Part shown: one piece after another, positions 7,049-15,107 of the stretch
How positions within the stretch are numbered: position 1 is the stretch's first letter
How the letters are laid out: each line of letters begins with the position of its first letter
Assembly: GCF_002232035.1 (NCBI RefSeq)
Contig: NZ_NKXR01000014.1
Coordinates: 8,924 to 50,340 of the forward strand
Source: Collinsella sp. TF06-26
GTDB taxonomy: Bacteria; Actinomycetota; Coriobacteriia; Coriobacteriales; Coriobacteriaceae
Reading direction: 5' to 3'
Length of the DNA stretch: 41,417 nucleotides
Program-made: the position numbers and the translations under genes
The notes under the pieces: model-generated
Told to the model about the DNA's origin: nothing
Database searches by the model: none
Seen by the model: only the letters and a program-made list of their open reading frames with translations

Positions 7049-8148
7049 GCGGATGCGTCTCCCTTCTGGCCGAGGCCCTCGGCAATGAGTTCGTGGAAAG
7101 TGGAAAGTGGCGTGCGGTCGATGCTGCAGCGGCCAATGCCGTGCGGAATCACCAGGTCGATGGTGTCGCCCGCGCGCTTCTTGTCGTGGAGCGCCTCGGC
7201 AAAGACGGCATCGGCATCTAGGTCGCAGCGGGTCTTGAGGCCATGGCGGGCGCAGAGCTCCTCAATACGACCGGGCAGTGCAGCATCGCAAACGCCGTGC
7301 AGGGCCGCGGCGCGCGTGATGATGCCCATGCCGATCGACACGCAGTTGCCGTGTCCGAGTTCAAAGTGCTCGCAGGCCTCGACGGCGTGTCCGGCGCTGT
7401 GTCCAAAGTTGAGGAGCTTGCGCTGGTTGGTTTCGCGCTCGTCGGCGACGACCACGGCGCGCTTGATGTCGATATTGCGGGCTATGATGAGCGCTACGCG
7501 GGCCACATCGCGGTTGAGCAGCTCCAGCGTGAGCGGAGTCTTCTCCAGCTCGGCGAAAAGCTCCGGGTCGGCGATCACGGCGTGCTTGATGACCTCGCCG
7601 CAGCCATCGGCGAACTGCTCGGGCGTGAGGGTGGCTAGGCACCCCACGTCGGCGATAACCACGCTCGGCTGCCAAAAGGCGCCGGCCAGGTTCTTGCCGG
7701 CAGCCAGATCGATGGCGGTCTTGCCGCCCACCGACGAATCCACCATGGCGAGCAGGCTCGTCGGGATCTGCACAAACTTGCAGCCGCGCATGTAGGTGGC
7801 GGCCACAAAGCCCGCCACGTCGCCCACGACGCCGCCGCCGAGTGCCACGATCACGTCGGAGCGCGAAGGCTCGTGCTCGGCCACAAACTCCAAAATGGCA
7901 ACGTAGGTCTCGGCGCGTTTATGGGCCTCGCCGGCCTCGAAGGTGCAGATGCTCACCTCGTAGCCTGACGCCTCCAGGCTCTGCTTAACGGGCATCTGGT
8001 AGAGTGGGCCCACGTTGGTGTCCGTAACGATGACGGCCTTGGTGCCGCCGGCAGTGGCGCGCACGAGCGGTCCCGCCTGCTCCAGCAAAAACGTGCCAAC
8101 ATGCACCTGGTAGGGGCGTGCGGTGTCGATATCGATGGTAATCGCCAT
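7042..8148 (-). CDS. aroB: 3-dehydroquinate synthase
   Basis: A 368-residue NAD- and metal-dependent enzyme converting DAHP to 3-dehydroquinate. Hallmarks are GGGVVGDVAGFVAATYMRG in the nucleotide and phosphate region, SLLAMVDSSVGGKTAID, the metal-ligand segment GEVIKHAVI, and NFGHSAGHAVE, which carries metal-binding His. The length is typical. The AAGGA site lies about ten bases before the ATG at 8148. It is third in the operon; its 3' end overlaps the aroA start by seven bases, and 36 bases separate it from tyrA. Confidence 0.97.
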   Translation of the reverse strand: MAITIDIDTARPYQVHVGTFLLEQAGPLVRATAGGTKAVIVTDTNVGPLYQMPVKQSLEASGYEVSICTFEAGEAHKRAETYVAILEFVAEHEPSRSDVIVALGGGVVGDVAGFVAATYMRGCKFVQIPTSLLAMVDSSVGGKTAIDLAAGKNLAGAFWQPSVVIADVGCLATLTPEQFADGCGEVIKHAVIADPELFAELEKTPLTLELLNRDVARVALIIARNIDIKRAVVVADERETNQRKLLNFGHSAGHAVEACEHFELGHGNCVSIGMGIITRAAALHGVCDAALPGRIEELCARHGLKTRCDLDADAVFAEALHDKKRAGDTIDLVIPHGIGRCSIDRTPLSTFHELIAEGLGQKGDASAC

Positions 8149-8184
8149 AAGCTTCGGTCCTTTCGACCTGGCGTGATGGGTGGT

Positions 8185-9099
8185 CTAGTGGGAGGCCTCG
8201 TCGTCGAGTGCGCGCTTAATTCGGTCGCCCTCGGCAAGGAGATTCTCCAGATAGCGCTGGTCGCGGTCTTTAAGGGCGCGGCTGTAGGCGCCGAGCGATT
8301 CGATCAGATGGTCGATCTCGAAGGCGAGCGCATTGGCGTCGTCGATCATGAGCTCGGACCACATCTGGGGGTTGAGGTGCGCCACGCGGGTGAGATCGCG
8401 GTAGCTACCGGCCGAAAAGCCGTGGTGGACCTGGGCAGTGGGGCTTTTGACGTAGGCGTTGGATACCACGTGCGCAAGCTGGCTCGTGAAGGCGATGACA
8501 CGGTCGTGCTCGGCGGCGCTGGTCACGCTGAACTTGCCAAAGCCCAAGGGGCGCACCATCTCGCGCACCTGGCCCAAAAGCTCCAGCTTGAGCGCATCGT
8601 CCACCGCGGGCGGTACGAGCACCAGCGGGGCGCCCTGGAACAGGTCGGCGCGGGAGTGTGCATAGCCCGAGTACTGCGTGCCCGCCATGGGGTGCGCGCC
8701 CACAAAGTAAAAGCCGTGCTCGCGGGCAAGCTCAAAGGCGCGCTCGCACACGATACCCTTGACGCCCACCGTGTCAATTACCACGGGGCCCATGATGGCC
8801 TCGGTATCGGTGGCGTCGGCGAGTGCCTGGGCGTGTGCCTCGAGCCACTCGATGCAGGCTTCGGGGTAGCAAGCCAGGACGATGATGTCGCATTCGCCGA
8901 GCGTCTCGTCGTTGAGCTCGCCGGCAACGGTGCCCATGCTGGCAGCCGTCATGACATCGTCATCGGGATCCCAGGCCAGCACGCGGACGCCCGCCTGCGC
9001 ATAGCCGCGGGCAAAGCTGCCGCCGATGAGGCCAAGGCCGACGATGCCGGCGCACTTGGGGCCGCCCTGGTTAACGCGCGCGTTTCTCACTGTACCCAT
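8185..9099 (-). CDS. tyrA: Prephenate dehydrogenase
   Basis: A 304-residue NAD(P)-dependent enzyme making 4-hydroxyphenylpyruvate for tyrosine. It has a Rossmann fold with GIVGLGLIGGSFA near residue 18, the active-site motif GAHPMAGT, and the conserved TSQLAH helix that carries a His. No chorismate mutase domain and no obvious C-terminal ACT domain are present. Feedback control may therefore differ from the ACT-bearing homologues of Firmicutes. The GGAG site is five bases before the ATG, and there are three bases between it and the DAHP synthase stop. An arogenate specificity cannot be excluded from sequence alone. Confidence 0.93.
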   Translation of the reverse strand: MGTVRNARVNQGGPKCAGIVGLGLIGGSFARGYAQAGVRVLAWDPDDDVMTAASMGTVAGELNDETLGECDIIVLACYPEACIEWLEAHAQALADATDTEAIMGPVVIDTVGVKGIVCERAFELAREHGFYFVGAHPMAGTQYSGYAHSRADLFQGAPLVLVPPAVDDALKLELLGQVREMVRPLGFGKFSVTSAAEHDRVIAFTSQLAHVVSNAYVKSPTAQVHHGFSAGSYRDLTRVAHLNPQMWSELMIDDANALAFEIDHLIESLGAYSRALKDRDQRYLENLLAEGDRIKRALDDEASH

Positions 9100-9102
9100 G
9101 GG

Positions 9103-10125
9103 CTACTCCATGGTCTCTTGGCAGACAACCTCGCGGATGGCTCGGATGCGACGCATGGTGTCGTCGAACTGATCGGGGGTGAGGGCCTGAGCGCCGTCGG
9201 ACCATGCGCGGCTGGGCTCGTCGTGGACCTCGATCTCCAGGCCGTTGGCACCGCAGGCGGTCGCGGCGAGCGCCATGGGCTCAACGTAGCGGGTGTAGCC
9301 GGTGGCGTGGCTGGGGTCGGCGACGACGGGCAGGTGCGACAGGTGGTGCAGCACCGGCACGGCATTGAGGTCGAAGGTGTTGCGGGTGCGGGTCTCGAAG
9401 GTGCGGATGCCGCGCTCGCACAGGATGACGTTGTCGTTGCCCTCGCTCATGATGTACTCGGCGGCCATGAGCAGCTCATCGATCGTGCCGGACATGCCGC
9501 GCTTAAGCAAGATCGGAGTCTTGGTCTTGCCGACCTCTTTGAGCAGAGGGAAGTTCTGGGCGTTGCGGGCGCCGATCTGCATGACGTCGATTTTCTTGTC
9601 CAGGAAGACCTGCACGTCGCGCGGGTCCATGATCTCGGTGACGATCGGCATGTCGAGCTCGGCAGACGCCTCGCACAGCAGGTCCAGACCGGCGGGGCCC
9701 ATGCCCTGGTAGGCGTAAGGGGACGTGCGGGGCTTGTAGGCACCGCCGCGCAGCATCGTGGCACCGGCGGCCTTCACGCGGCGGGCGATGCGGATGAGGT
9801 TCTCGCCCTCGACGGAGCACGGGCCGGCGATGACCTGGAACTGATCGCCGCCGATCTTGACGCCGTGGCCGCAGTCGATGACGGAGTCCTCGGGATGGAA
9901 CTTGCGGTTGGCGCGCTTGAACGGCTCGGAGACGCGCTGCACGCGCTCGACGACATCCATGGACTCGAGCAGGAACGGGTCGATCTTGGTCGTATCGCCC
10001 ACCAGGCCGATGATCGTCTCATTCTCGCCGCGCGAGACATCGGTCTTCAGGCCCTTTTTCTCAATCCAGCTGACGATATGGCTGACGGCCTCGTTGCTGG
10101 CGCTCTCTTTTAAAATTGCAATCAT
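9103..10125 (-). CDS. aroF: DAHP synthase, type I-beta
   Basis: A 340-residue 3-deoxy-7-phosphoheptulonate synthase that commits PEP and erythrose 4-phosphate to the pathway. The N-terminal ~70 residues form the ferredoxin-like regulatory domain known from the Thermotoga enzyme. The TIM barrel then shows AGPCSVE, GGAYKPRTSPYAYQG and LLKRGM. The regulatory domain suggests allosteric control by tyrosine or another aromatic product. The ATG at 10125 is chosen because GAGAGG precedes it. An upstream in-frame start at 10173 would add 16 residues not seen in the family, and it lies across the leader terminator. It is the first gene of the operon, preceded by an attenuator-like hairpin. Symbols vary (aroF/aroG/aroA) in different genomes. 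Confidence 0.95.
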   Translation of the reverse strand: MIAILKESASNEAVSHIVSWIEKKGLKTDVSRGENETIIGLVGDTTKIDPFLLESMDVVERVQRVSEPFKRANRKFHPEDSVIDCGHGVKIGGDQFQVIAGPCSVEGENLIRIARRVKAAGATMLRGGAYKPRTSPYAYQGMGPAGLDLLCEASAELDMPIVTEIMDPRDVQVFLDKKIDVMQIGARNAQNFPLLKEVGKTKTPILLKRGMSGTIDELLMAAEYIMSEGNDNVILCERGIRTFETRTRNTFDLNAVPVLHHLSHLPVVADPSHATGYTRYVEPMALAATACGANGLEIEVHDEPSRAWSDGAQALTPDQFDDTMRRIRAIREVVCQETME

Positions 10126-10158
10126 GGTGTGCCTCTCACCTCGATGGATAACCCTTGC

Positions 10159-10183
10159 AAAAACGGCCCGCATCGCGAGCCGT
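10159..10183 (-). terminator. Leader terminator (putative attenuator) before aroF
   Basis: Read on the minus strand, a 9-bp stem (ACGGCUCGC with GCGGGCCGU, one U-G pair) closed by the triloop GAU is followed by UUUUU. It lies 33 bases before the aroF start. No minus-strand gene lies immediately upstream, because the next feature is a divergent tRNA, so the hairpin most probably acts on the operon's own leader. Confidence 0.6.
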
Positions 10184-10206
10184 GTATATATGGTGCATGA
10201 GAGTTT

Positions 10207-10236
10207 ATACTATCTGACTCGCTTTTGCCTTCTAAA
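10207..10236 (-). promoter_or_regulatory. Candidate promoter of the aromatic operon
   Basis: On the minus strand TTTAGA (10236-10231) and TAGTAT (10212-10207) are separated by 18 bases. Transcription would start near 10200, giving a leader of about 75 bases with the terminator hairpin inside it. The match to consensus is modest. Confidence 0.4.
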
Positions 10237-10288
10237 GTGGGCCGTTGCGCCGCGTCTTCCTCGGAATTGCAAAGCTTTTTCTTTTATT

Positions 10289-10318
10289 TTGATAGCCCGT
10301 GGTGCACTTGGGTATAAT
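10289..10318 (+). promoter_or_regulatory. Promoter of tRNA-Arg
   Basis: TTGATA (10289-10294) and TATAAT (10313-10318) are separated by 18 bases. The expected start lies a few bases before the mature tRNA 5' end at 10330. This is the best promoter match in the window. Confidence 0.75.
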
Positions 10319-10329
10319 GCCAAACGTTG

Positions 10330-10406
10330 GCCCTATTAGCTCAGGGGATTAGAGCGTCTGCCTCCGGAGCAGAAGGCCGTTGGTTCGAATCCAACATGGG
10401 GCACCA
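10330..10406 (+). tRNA. tRNA-Arg (anticodon CCG)
   Basis: A full cloverleaf can be drawn. The acceptor arm is GCCCTAT with ATGGGGC (one G-U pair), the D stem is GCTC/GAGC, the anticodon stem is TCTGC/GCAGA with loop CTCCGGA, the T stem is GTTGG/CCAAC with TTCGAAT, and the CCA end is encoded. Loop positions 34-36 read CCG, which decodes the arginine codon CGG. Its own promoter lies just upstream and a terminator just downstream, so it is a single-gene transcription unit divergent from the aromatic operon. Confidence 0.97.
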
Positions 10407-10417
10407 TCGAACGTGAG

Positions 10418-10452
10418 ACCGTCCGAACCTCGCATGGTCCGGGCGGTTTTTC
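10418..10452 (+). terminator. Intrinsic terminator of tRNA-Arg
   Basis: ACCGTCCG (10418-10425) pairs with CGGGCGGT (10440-10447), including one G-U pair. An inner ACC/GGT pairing is also possible, and TTTTTC follows. It sits 12 bases after the tRNA 3' end. Confidence 0.8.
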
Positions 10453-10482
10453 TTATACCGACGCGACGTGATGGGACGTGGT

Positions 10483-13200
10483 ATGGCAGCAACGGATATC
10501 GAGCGCGGACTCTCGACCGCCGAGGTCGAGGAGCGCATCGCCGCCGGTAAGATCAACCGCAACATGGAGCTCAAGACCAAGTCGGTCAAAGAGCTCATCA
10601 TCGAGAACCTCTGCACGCTGTTCAATTTGATCAACGTGATCTTGGCGTTCCTGGTCATTTTGACCGGGTCGTTTAAGAACCTGACGTTTTTGTTCGTGGT
10701 GTTTCTCAATACCGCCATCGGTGTCATCCAGTCCATGCGCTCTAAGAAGATGGTCGATAAGCTCACGCTGCTGACCTCCAAGAAGGCCATCGCGGTGCGC
10801 GACGGCTCCGAGGTGGAGCTCGACCTGGACCAGATCGTGCTCGACGACATCATCCGCCTGGGGCGCGGCGACCAGATCCCCGCTGACGCCGTGGTGGTTT
10901 CGGGCGAGGCGCTCGTGAACGAGAGCCTGCTGACGGGCGAGAGCGATCTTATTAAGAAACAGCCCGGTTCCGAGCTCATGAGCGGCAGCTTTATCGACTC
11001 GGGTCTGCTGCGCGCCCGCGTGATCCATGTCGGCGCCGACAACTACGTGGCCAAAATTAATAACGAGGCCAAGTACGTCAAAAAGGTCAATTCCGAGATC
11101 ATGAACGCGCTTAACGCCATCGTGCGCTTTGCGAGCATCATCATGATCCCGCTCGGTTTGGCGTTGTTTGCCTCGAGCGTGAGCGAGCTGTGGGATGCCG
11201 CGGGAACCCCGGGCAATAGCGCGCTTTCGTGGTGCTTCTCCGAGCTGCTGGCCGGCCGCGTGCCCTCGTCGGCGCTGCTGTCCACGGTGGGCGCTCTGCT
11301 GGGCATGATCCCGCAAGGCCTGGTGCTGCTGACCTCGTCGGTGCTCGCCATCGCCACGGTGCGCCTGGCCCGCCGCAAGGTGCTGGCGCAGCAGCTCTAC
11401 TGCATCGAGACGCTCGCGCGCGTCGACGTGCTGTGCCTGGACAAGACGGGCACCATCACGTCGGGTCGCATGGAGGTCGAGGGTACCTATCCGCTACCGG
11501 TCGAGGGTATGGGTGTGGGGGAGAGCGACGCCGCCGTTCCCGTCGATACCACGGTGCTCGATTTTGCGCTGGCTAACGTGGCGCGTGCGACCTCGGCCGA
11601 TGCCAACGAGACCTGCCAGGCGCTGCTCAACTATTACGCCGATCGCCCGGTCGAGGTGTCTGAGCCGCTGTCGGTCATTCCGTTCTCGTCCTCAAAAAAG
11701 TGGAGTGGTGCCTCGTTTGCGCAGGGCTCCTATGTGATGGGTGCGGCGCAGTTTGTGCTCTCTGATCGTGCGTTTGCCCAGGTCGAGAACCGTGTCGCCG
11801 AGCTTGCCGATACCTGCCGCGTGCTCGTGGTGGCGCGCGTGGACGGCTTTACGCCCGATGGCGATATGGTGGGCGAGGCCGAGCCCGTGGGCTTTGTGAC
11901 CATCCGCGACGAGATTCGTACCTCGGCGGCCGAGACCATCGGCTACTTTAACGAGCAGGGCGTGGCCCTTAACGTGATCAGTGGCGACGACCCGCGTACG
12001 GTGTCGTCGATCGCGCGCGTGGTGGGCGTGCCGGGGGCGGACGCTTATGTGGACGCCACGACGCTCGATACGCCGGCCAAGCTCGATGCCGCAGTGGACC
12101 GCTACCATGTTTTTGGTCGTGTGACCCCGCAGCAGAAGCGCGAGCTCGTGCAGGCACTCAAGCGCCGCGAGCACACCGTGGCCATGACGGGCGACGGCGT
12201 CAACGACGTGCTGGCGCTCAAGGAGGCCGACTGCTCCGTCGCCATGGCGGCCGGCTCCGATGCCGCGCGTAACGTTGCTGAGATCGTACTCGTCGACAAC
12301 GATTTTGCCTCGATGCCCGCCGTGGTGGCCGAGGGCCGTCGCTCCATCAACAACCTGCAGCGTTCGGCTTCGCTGTTCTTGACCAAGACGCTGTTCTCGA
12401 TGGGCCTGGCGGCGCTGTGCATCGCGCTGCCGCCGTACCCTTTCGAGCCGATTCAGATGACGCTCATCAACTTCTTCTGCATCGGCGCGCCGGGCTTTGT
12501 GTTGGGCCTGGAGCCCAACAATGCTCGCGTGAAGGGGTCGTTCCTGACGAACGTGCTCAAGCGGGCACTGCCGGCGTCGATTGCGGTCATTTTGGCCGCG
12601 GCGCTCGATATCTTTGTGGCGCGCGTGTTTGGCTTTAACCAGCTCACGCTGTCTACGATGTGCCTGCTTACGTCGTGCGCGGCGAGCGTCAGCCTGATCT
12701 GGCGTATCTCGCAGCCCCTCACGCCCTTACGTGTGGCGCTCTTTGTGTTTGTAGTTGCCGGCATCCTGGTGGGCGTTATCGGATTCCCGGAGCTGCTGTC
12801 TATTGCCAACCTGTCGATGGGCCAGATGGTTATCTTGGCTGTCATCGTGGTCTTTACCTGCTCGGTGTTCTTTAAGCTCGCCACGATGATGGATTCGCTC
12901 AAGCCGCGTCGTCGTCATGCCGCAACTGGATTTGGCCGTGGTGTGCGCGTCCACCTGGGTCGCGGTGGCGGCAAGGTGAGCTCGACGGGTTCGACGGCCG
13001 AGCGTTTTGCCAAGCGCGTCGCCGCCGACATGGCGCAGCGCCGCGAAGCTCGCACCGTTCGTGAGGCCGAGGCCCGCGCACTCGAGGGCGTGGCCCAGGT
13101 CCAGCCCAAGAAAAAGAAGGGTAGCGGAGCCAAGCGCTCTCGCATAACCAAGTCCGCCCAAGGCATCAAAGTCTCGATGCCGAGCAAAAAGAAGAAGTAA
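10483..13200 (+). CDS. P-type ATPase, Exp7-like (ion specificity unknown)
   Basis: An E1-E2 cation-pump family protein of about 905 residues in the cytoplasmic membrane. It shows the actuator motif LTGES, the phosphorylation motif DKTGT (Asp at about residue 320), and TGDGVNDVLALKEAD in the HAD domain. There are about ten membrane segments: two before the actuator domain, two before DKTGT and the rest C-terminal. The M4 ion-site motif reads IPQGL where calcium and magnesium pumps usually have PEGL, as in the uncharacterised Exp7-like subfamily. No N-terminal heavy-metal domain is present. The last ~70 residues form a cytoplasmic tail very rich in Lys and Arg, ending in KKKK. Start choice is uncertain: GTG 10468 and ATG 10471 are in frame, but ATG 10483 has GGGA at usable spacing. 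It lies alone after the tRNA. Confidence 0.9.
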   Translation: MAATDIERGLSTAEVEERIAAGKINRNMELKTKSVKELIIENLCTLFNLINVILAFLVILTGSFKNLTFLFVVFLNTAIGVIQSMRSKKMVDKLTLLTSKKAIAVRDGSEVELDLDQIVLDDIIRLGRGDQIPADAVVVSGEALVNESLLTGESDLIKKQPGSELMSGSFIDSGLLRARVIHVGADNYVAKINNEAKYVKKVNSEIMNALNAIVRFASIIMIPLGLALFASSVSELWDAAGTPGNSALSWCFSELLAGRVPSSALLSTVGALLGMIPQGLVLLTSSVLAIATVRLARRKVLAQQLYCIETLARVDVLCLDKTGTITSGRMEVEGTYPLPVEGMGVGESDAAVPVDTTVLDFALANVARATSADANETCQALLNYYADRPVEVSEPLSVIPFSSSKKWSGASFAQGSYVMGAAQFVLSDRAFAQVENRVAELADTCRVLVVARVDGFTPDGDMVGEAEPVGFVTIRDEIRTSAAETIGYFNEQGVALNVISGDDPRTVSSIARVVGVPGADAYVDATTLDTPAKLDAAVDRYHVFGRVTPQQKRELVQALKRREHTVAMTGDGVNDVLALKEADCSVAMAAGSDAARNVAEIVLVDNDFASMPAVVAEGRRSINNLQRSASLFLTKTLFSMGLAALCIALPPYPFEPIQMTLINFFCIGAPGFVLGLEPNNARVKGSFLTNVLKRALPASIAVILAAALDIFVARVFGFNQLTLSTMCLLTSCAASVSLIWRISQPLTPLRVALFVFVVAGILVGVIGFPELLSIANLSMGQMVILAVIVVFTCSVFFKLATMMDSLKPRRRHAATGFGRGVRVHLGRGGGKVSSTGSTAERFAKRVAADMAQRREARTVREAEARALEGVAQVQPKKKKGSGAKRSRITKSAQGIKVSMPSKKKK

Positions 13201-13303
13201 CTACGCGCCCTGGCGATGTTGAATTGGTGCCTTGCTCCTGTGGGGCCGTGGCGATGTTATGCTCTAACCTCGATTATTTGAATTGCTTCGAAAAGAGGAT
13301 GCC

Positions 13304-14446
13304 GTGATCTGCCCGCATTGCCTTAAGACTATCGAGGACGGCGCCTCGTTCTGCCCCTACTGCAACGCCTATGTGGGTCCGGGCGATGGTCCCGAGCACA
13401 CCGAGTTCGTGTTCTGTGAGGGCTGCGGTGCCCGTCTTTCTCCGCATGATCGTACGTGCCCCAAATGCGGACGCCCCGCTCCGGGCATCCTCTCCAAGGA
13501 CGCGGCAGCATCCGACCTGGCAGCGGGCCGCACGGCGGGCTTTCCGCGCCTAACGCAAGAGCAGATCGATACCGAGGTGCCGCATGCGCCGGCCTCTGCC
13601 GCTGCGGTGCTTTCGGACGCCGCCGACCCCAATGATACCTGCGTGCTGCCAGCTTTCGATAAGGATTTCGGTATCCCCAAGGTCGATATTCCCATGCCCG
13701 TTTCCCTGCATGACGATGCTCAAAAACCCAAGCGCAAGGTGCACCCCGACGAGGACGCCTATCACAAGCACAAGCGTCATATCCCCAAGCCGCTCATTAT
13801 CATCGCGGTCCTTGCCGTCGTTTGCGGCGGTGCCTATTGGTTCGTGACGGCCGATCCTATGGGTGTCATGCCTGGCTTCTACGACCAGTTTGGCCAGGCC
13901 GCGCAGACGACCTTCCCCACGCGCCAAAAGGGCGAGGCCACTGAGGACGATACCAAGCAGGACGATTCTGCCGAGGTGGTCCAGGAAGAAACCGTGCTCA
14001 CCGATGATCAGCTCTATACCAGGCTCGACGGTCTGTATCAGACCATCGTGTCCTATGCTGACGAGGATCAGATCGGCGAGGTCATCGATTCCTTTAACAA
14101 CGGCTATCTCCGAACGCCGCTGTCCACCCGTCAGGAGCTGTCGCAGAGTGCCTACGCCCTGCGTGACCAGATTAAAAAGACGCAAAATGAGCTCAACAAT
14201 CTTAAGTATCAGGACGATACGGTCTATGCGGATGACATCGCCCACTTAAAGCAGCTTGCCGAGTGGATGTATGAGCGCGTCGACGTGATCTGCCAGAGCT
14301 GGGACATCTCGCTGGCCATTCCCGATGGCGAGTCGATGAGTTCCCACCAAAGCGAGATCCTGGCGCCCATCGCGCAGGGTGGCAACAGCGCGCTGAACCA
14401 GTACGACGCCAATGTGGGTTCCTGGAAGCCGCAGCAGCGTTCCTAA
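13304..14446 (+). CDS. Double zinc-ribbon single-pass membrane protein
   Basis: A 380-residue protein of unknown role. The N-terminus carries two zinc-ribbon units (CPHC...CPYC within the first 25 residues, then CEGCG...CPKCG). A Pro/Ala/Asp-rich linker and a basic stretch (KPKRKVHP) follow, then one membrane segment near 163-183, then an acidic linker and a helical extracytoplasmic domain of about 170 residues. The topology suggests ribbons inside and helices outside. The GTG start at 13304 is chosen because AGAGGA lies six bases upstream; an in-frame TTG at 13283 lacks a site. The gene is monocistronic or leads a loose group with the cyclophilin and TPR genes. Zinc-ribbon plus TM proteins are common in Actinobacteria but are rarely characterised. 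Confidence 0.85.
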   Translation: MICPHCLKTIEDGASFCPYCNAYVGPGDGPEHTEFVFCEGCGARLSPHDRTCPKCGRPAPGILSKDAAASDLAAGRTAGFPRLTQEQIDTEVPHAPASAAAVLSDAADPNDTCVLPAFDKDFGIPKVDIPMPVSLHDDAQKPKRKVHPDEDAYHKHKRHIPKPLIIIAVLAVVCGGAYWFVTADPMGVMPGFYDQFGQAAQTTFPTRQKGEATEDDTKQDDSAEVVQEETVLTDDQLYTRLDGLYQTIVSYADEDQIGEVIDSFNNGYLRTPLSTRQELSQSAYALRDQIKKTQNELNNLKYQDDTVYADDIAHLKQLAEWMYERVDVICQSWDISLAIPDGESMSSHQSEILAPIAQGGNSALNQYDANVGSWKPQQRS

Positions 14447-14484
14447 AATTAGTTCGCCATAGTCGGCATAACCTACGTGCGCAA

Positions 14485-14514
14485 TTGATGTAAACCCGTG
14501 CTTATTGCTACAAT
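14485..14514 (+). promoter_or_regulatory. Promoter of the cyclophilin-TPR unit
   Basis: TTGATG (14485-14490) and TACAAT (14509-14514) are separated by 18 bases, 40 bases before the ATG at 14554. Confidence 0.55.
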
Positions 14515-14553
14515 TCGTACAAATATGCTTTAAACGCACGAGGAAGGAACCAC

Positions 14554-15096
14554 ATGTTTGGTTTTAAGAAAGAGCTCTACACGCCCGAGTATCAGCTTGT
14601 CGGCGACGAGTGCGCCGTAATCGAGACGTCGAAGGGTACCATCAAGGTCAAGTTTGACGGCGAGGGCGCTCCCATTCATGTCGCGAACTTCTGCGAGCTT
14701 TCCACGATGGGCTTCTATGATGGCCTTAAGTTCCATCGCTATGTGCCCGGTTTTGTTATCCAGGGCGGCGACCCCAATACCCGCGACATGTCCGGCGCCG
14801 ACGTCGCTGCCGGTCTTGAAGGCCCCGACGGTATGCCCGGTACCGGTGGCCCCGGCTACTGCATCAAGGGCGAGTTTGCCACCAATCCGCGCAACAGCCA
14901 TGTCGATGGCGCCCTTGCCATGGCACGCTCCATGGACCCCGATTCCGCGGGTTCGCAGTTCTACTTCTGCCTGGGTGCCCAGCATAACCTCGATTCCGGT
15001 TACACCGTCTTTGGTACCACGGTCGAGGGTCTCGATGTGATTTCGCAGCTGCGTGCCGGCGACGAGATCGTCCATGTCGAGATCGTTCACGAGTAA
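14554..15096 (+). CDS. Cyclophilin-type peptidyl-prolyl cis-trans isomerase
   Basis: A 180-residue protein that isomerises Xaa-Pro bonds to help folding. Cyclophilin signatures are seen in order: the catalytic Arg in FHRYVPGFVIQGGDP, the region GTGGPGYCIKGEF, the SQFYFCLG strand, and LDSGYTVFGTTVEGLDVI near the C-terminus. There is no signal peptide or membrane segment, so it is cytosolic. The AGGAAGG site is well spaced before the ATG. The next gene follows after 11 bases, so the two are probably co-transcribed. The specific physiological client is unknown. Confidence 0.93.
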   Translation: MFGFKKELYTPEYQLVGDECAVIETSKGTIKVKFDGEGAPIHVANFCELSTMGFYDGLKFHRYVPGFVIQGGDPNTRDMSGADVAAGLEGPDGMPGTGGPGYCIKGEFATNPRNSHVDGALAMARSMDPDSAGSQFYFCLGAQHNLDSGYTVFGTTVEGLDVISQLRAGDEIVHVEIVHE

Positions 15097-15107
15097 AGGG
15101 GACTTCC

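Noticed and set aside
8101-10113. Plus-strand open frame of 670 codons across aroB, tyrA and aroF
   Set aside because: It is antisense to three real genes, has no recognisable domain, and is shadow-like in composition.
10136-10198. 20-codon leader peptide before aroF as a firm gene
   Set aside because: It has no ribosome site and only three aromatic codons; it is kept only as a side possibility in the attenuation finding.
10330-10406. tRNA-Arg as an attachment site of an integrated element
   Set aside because: I see no integrase gene and no direct repeat of the tRNA 3' end downstream; the next gene is an ordinary P-type ATPase.
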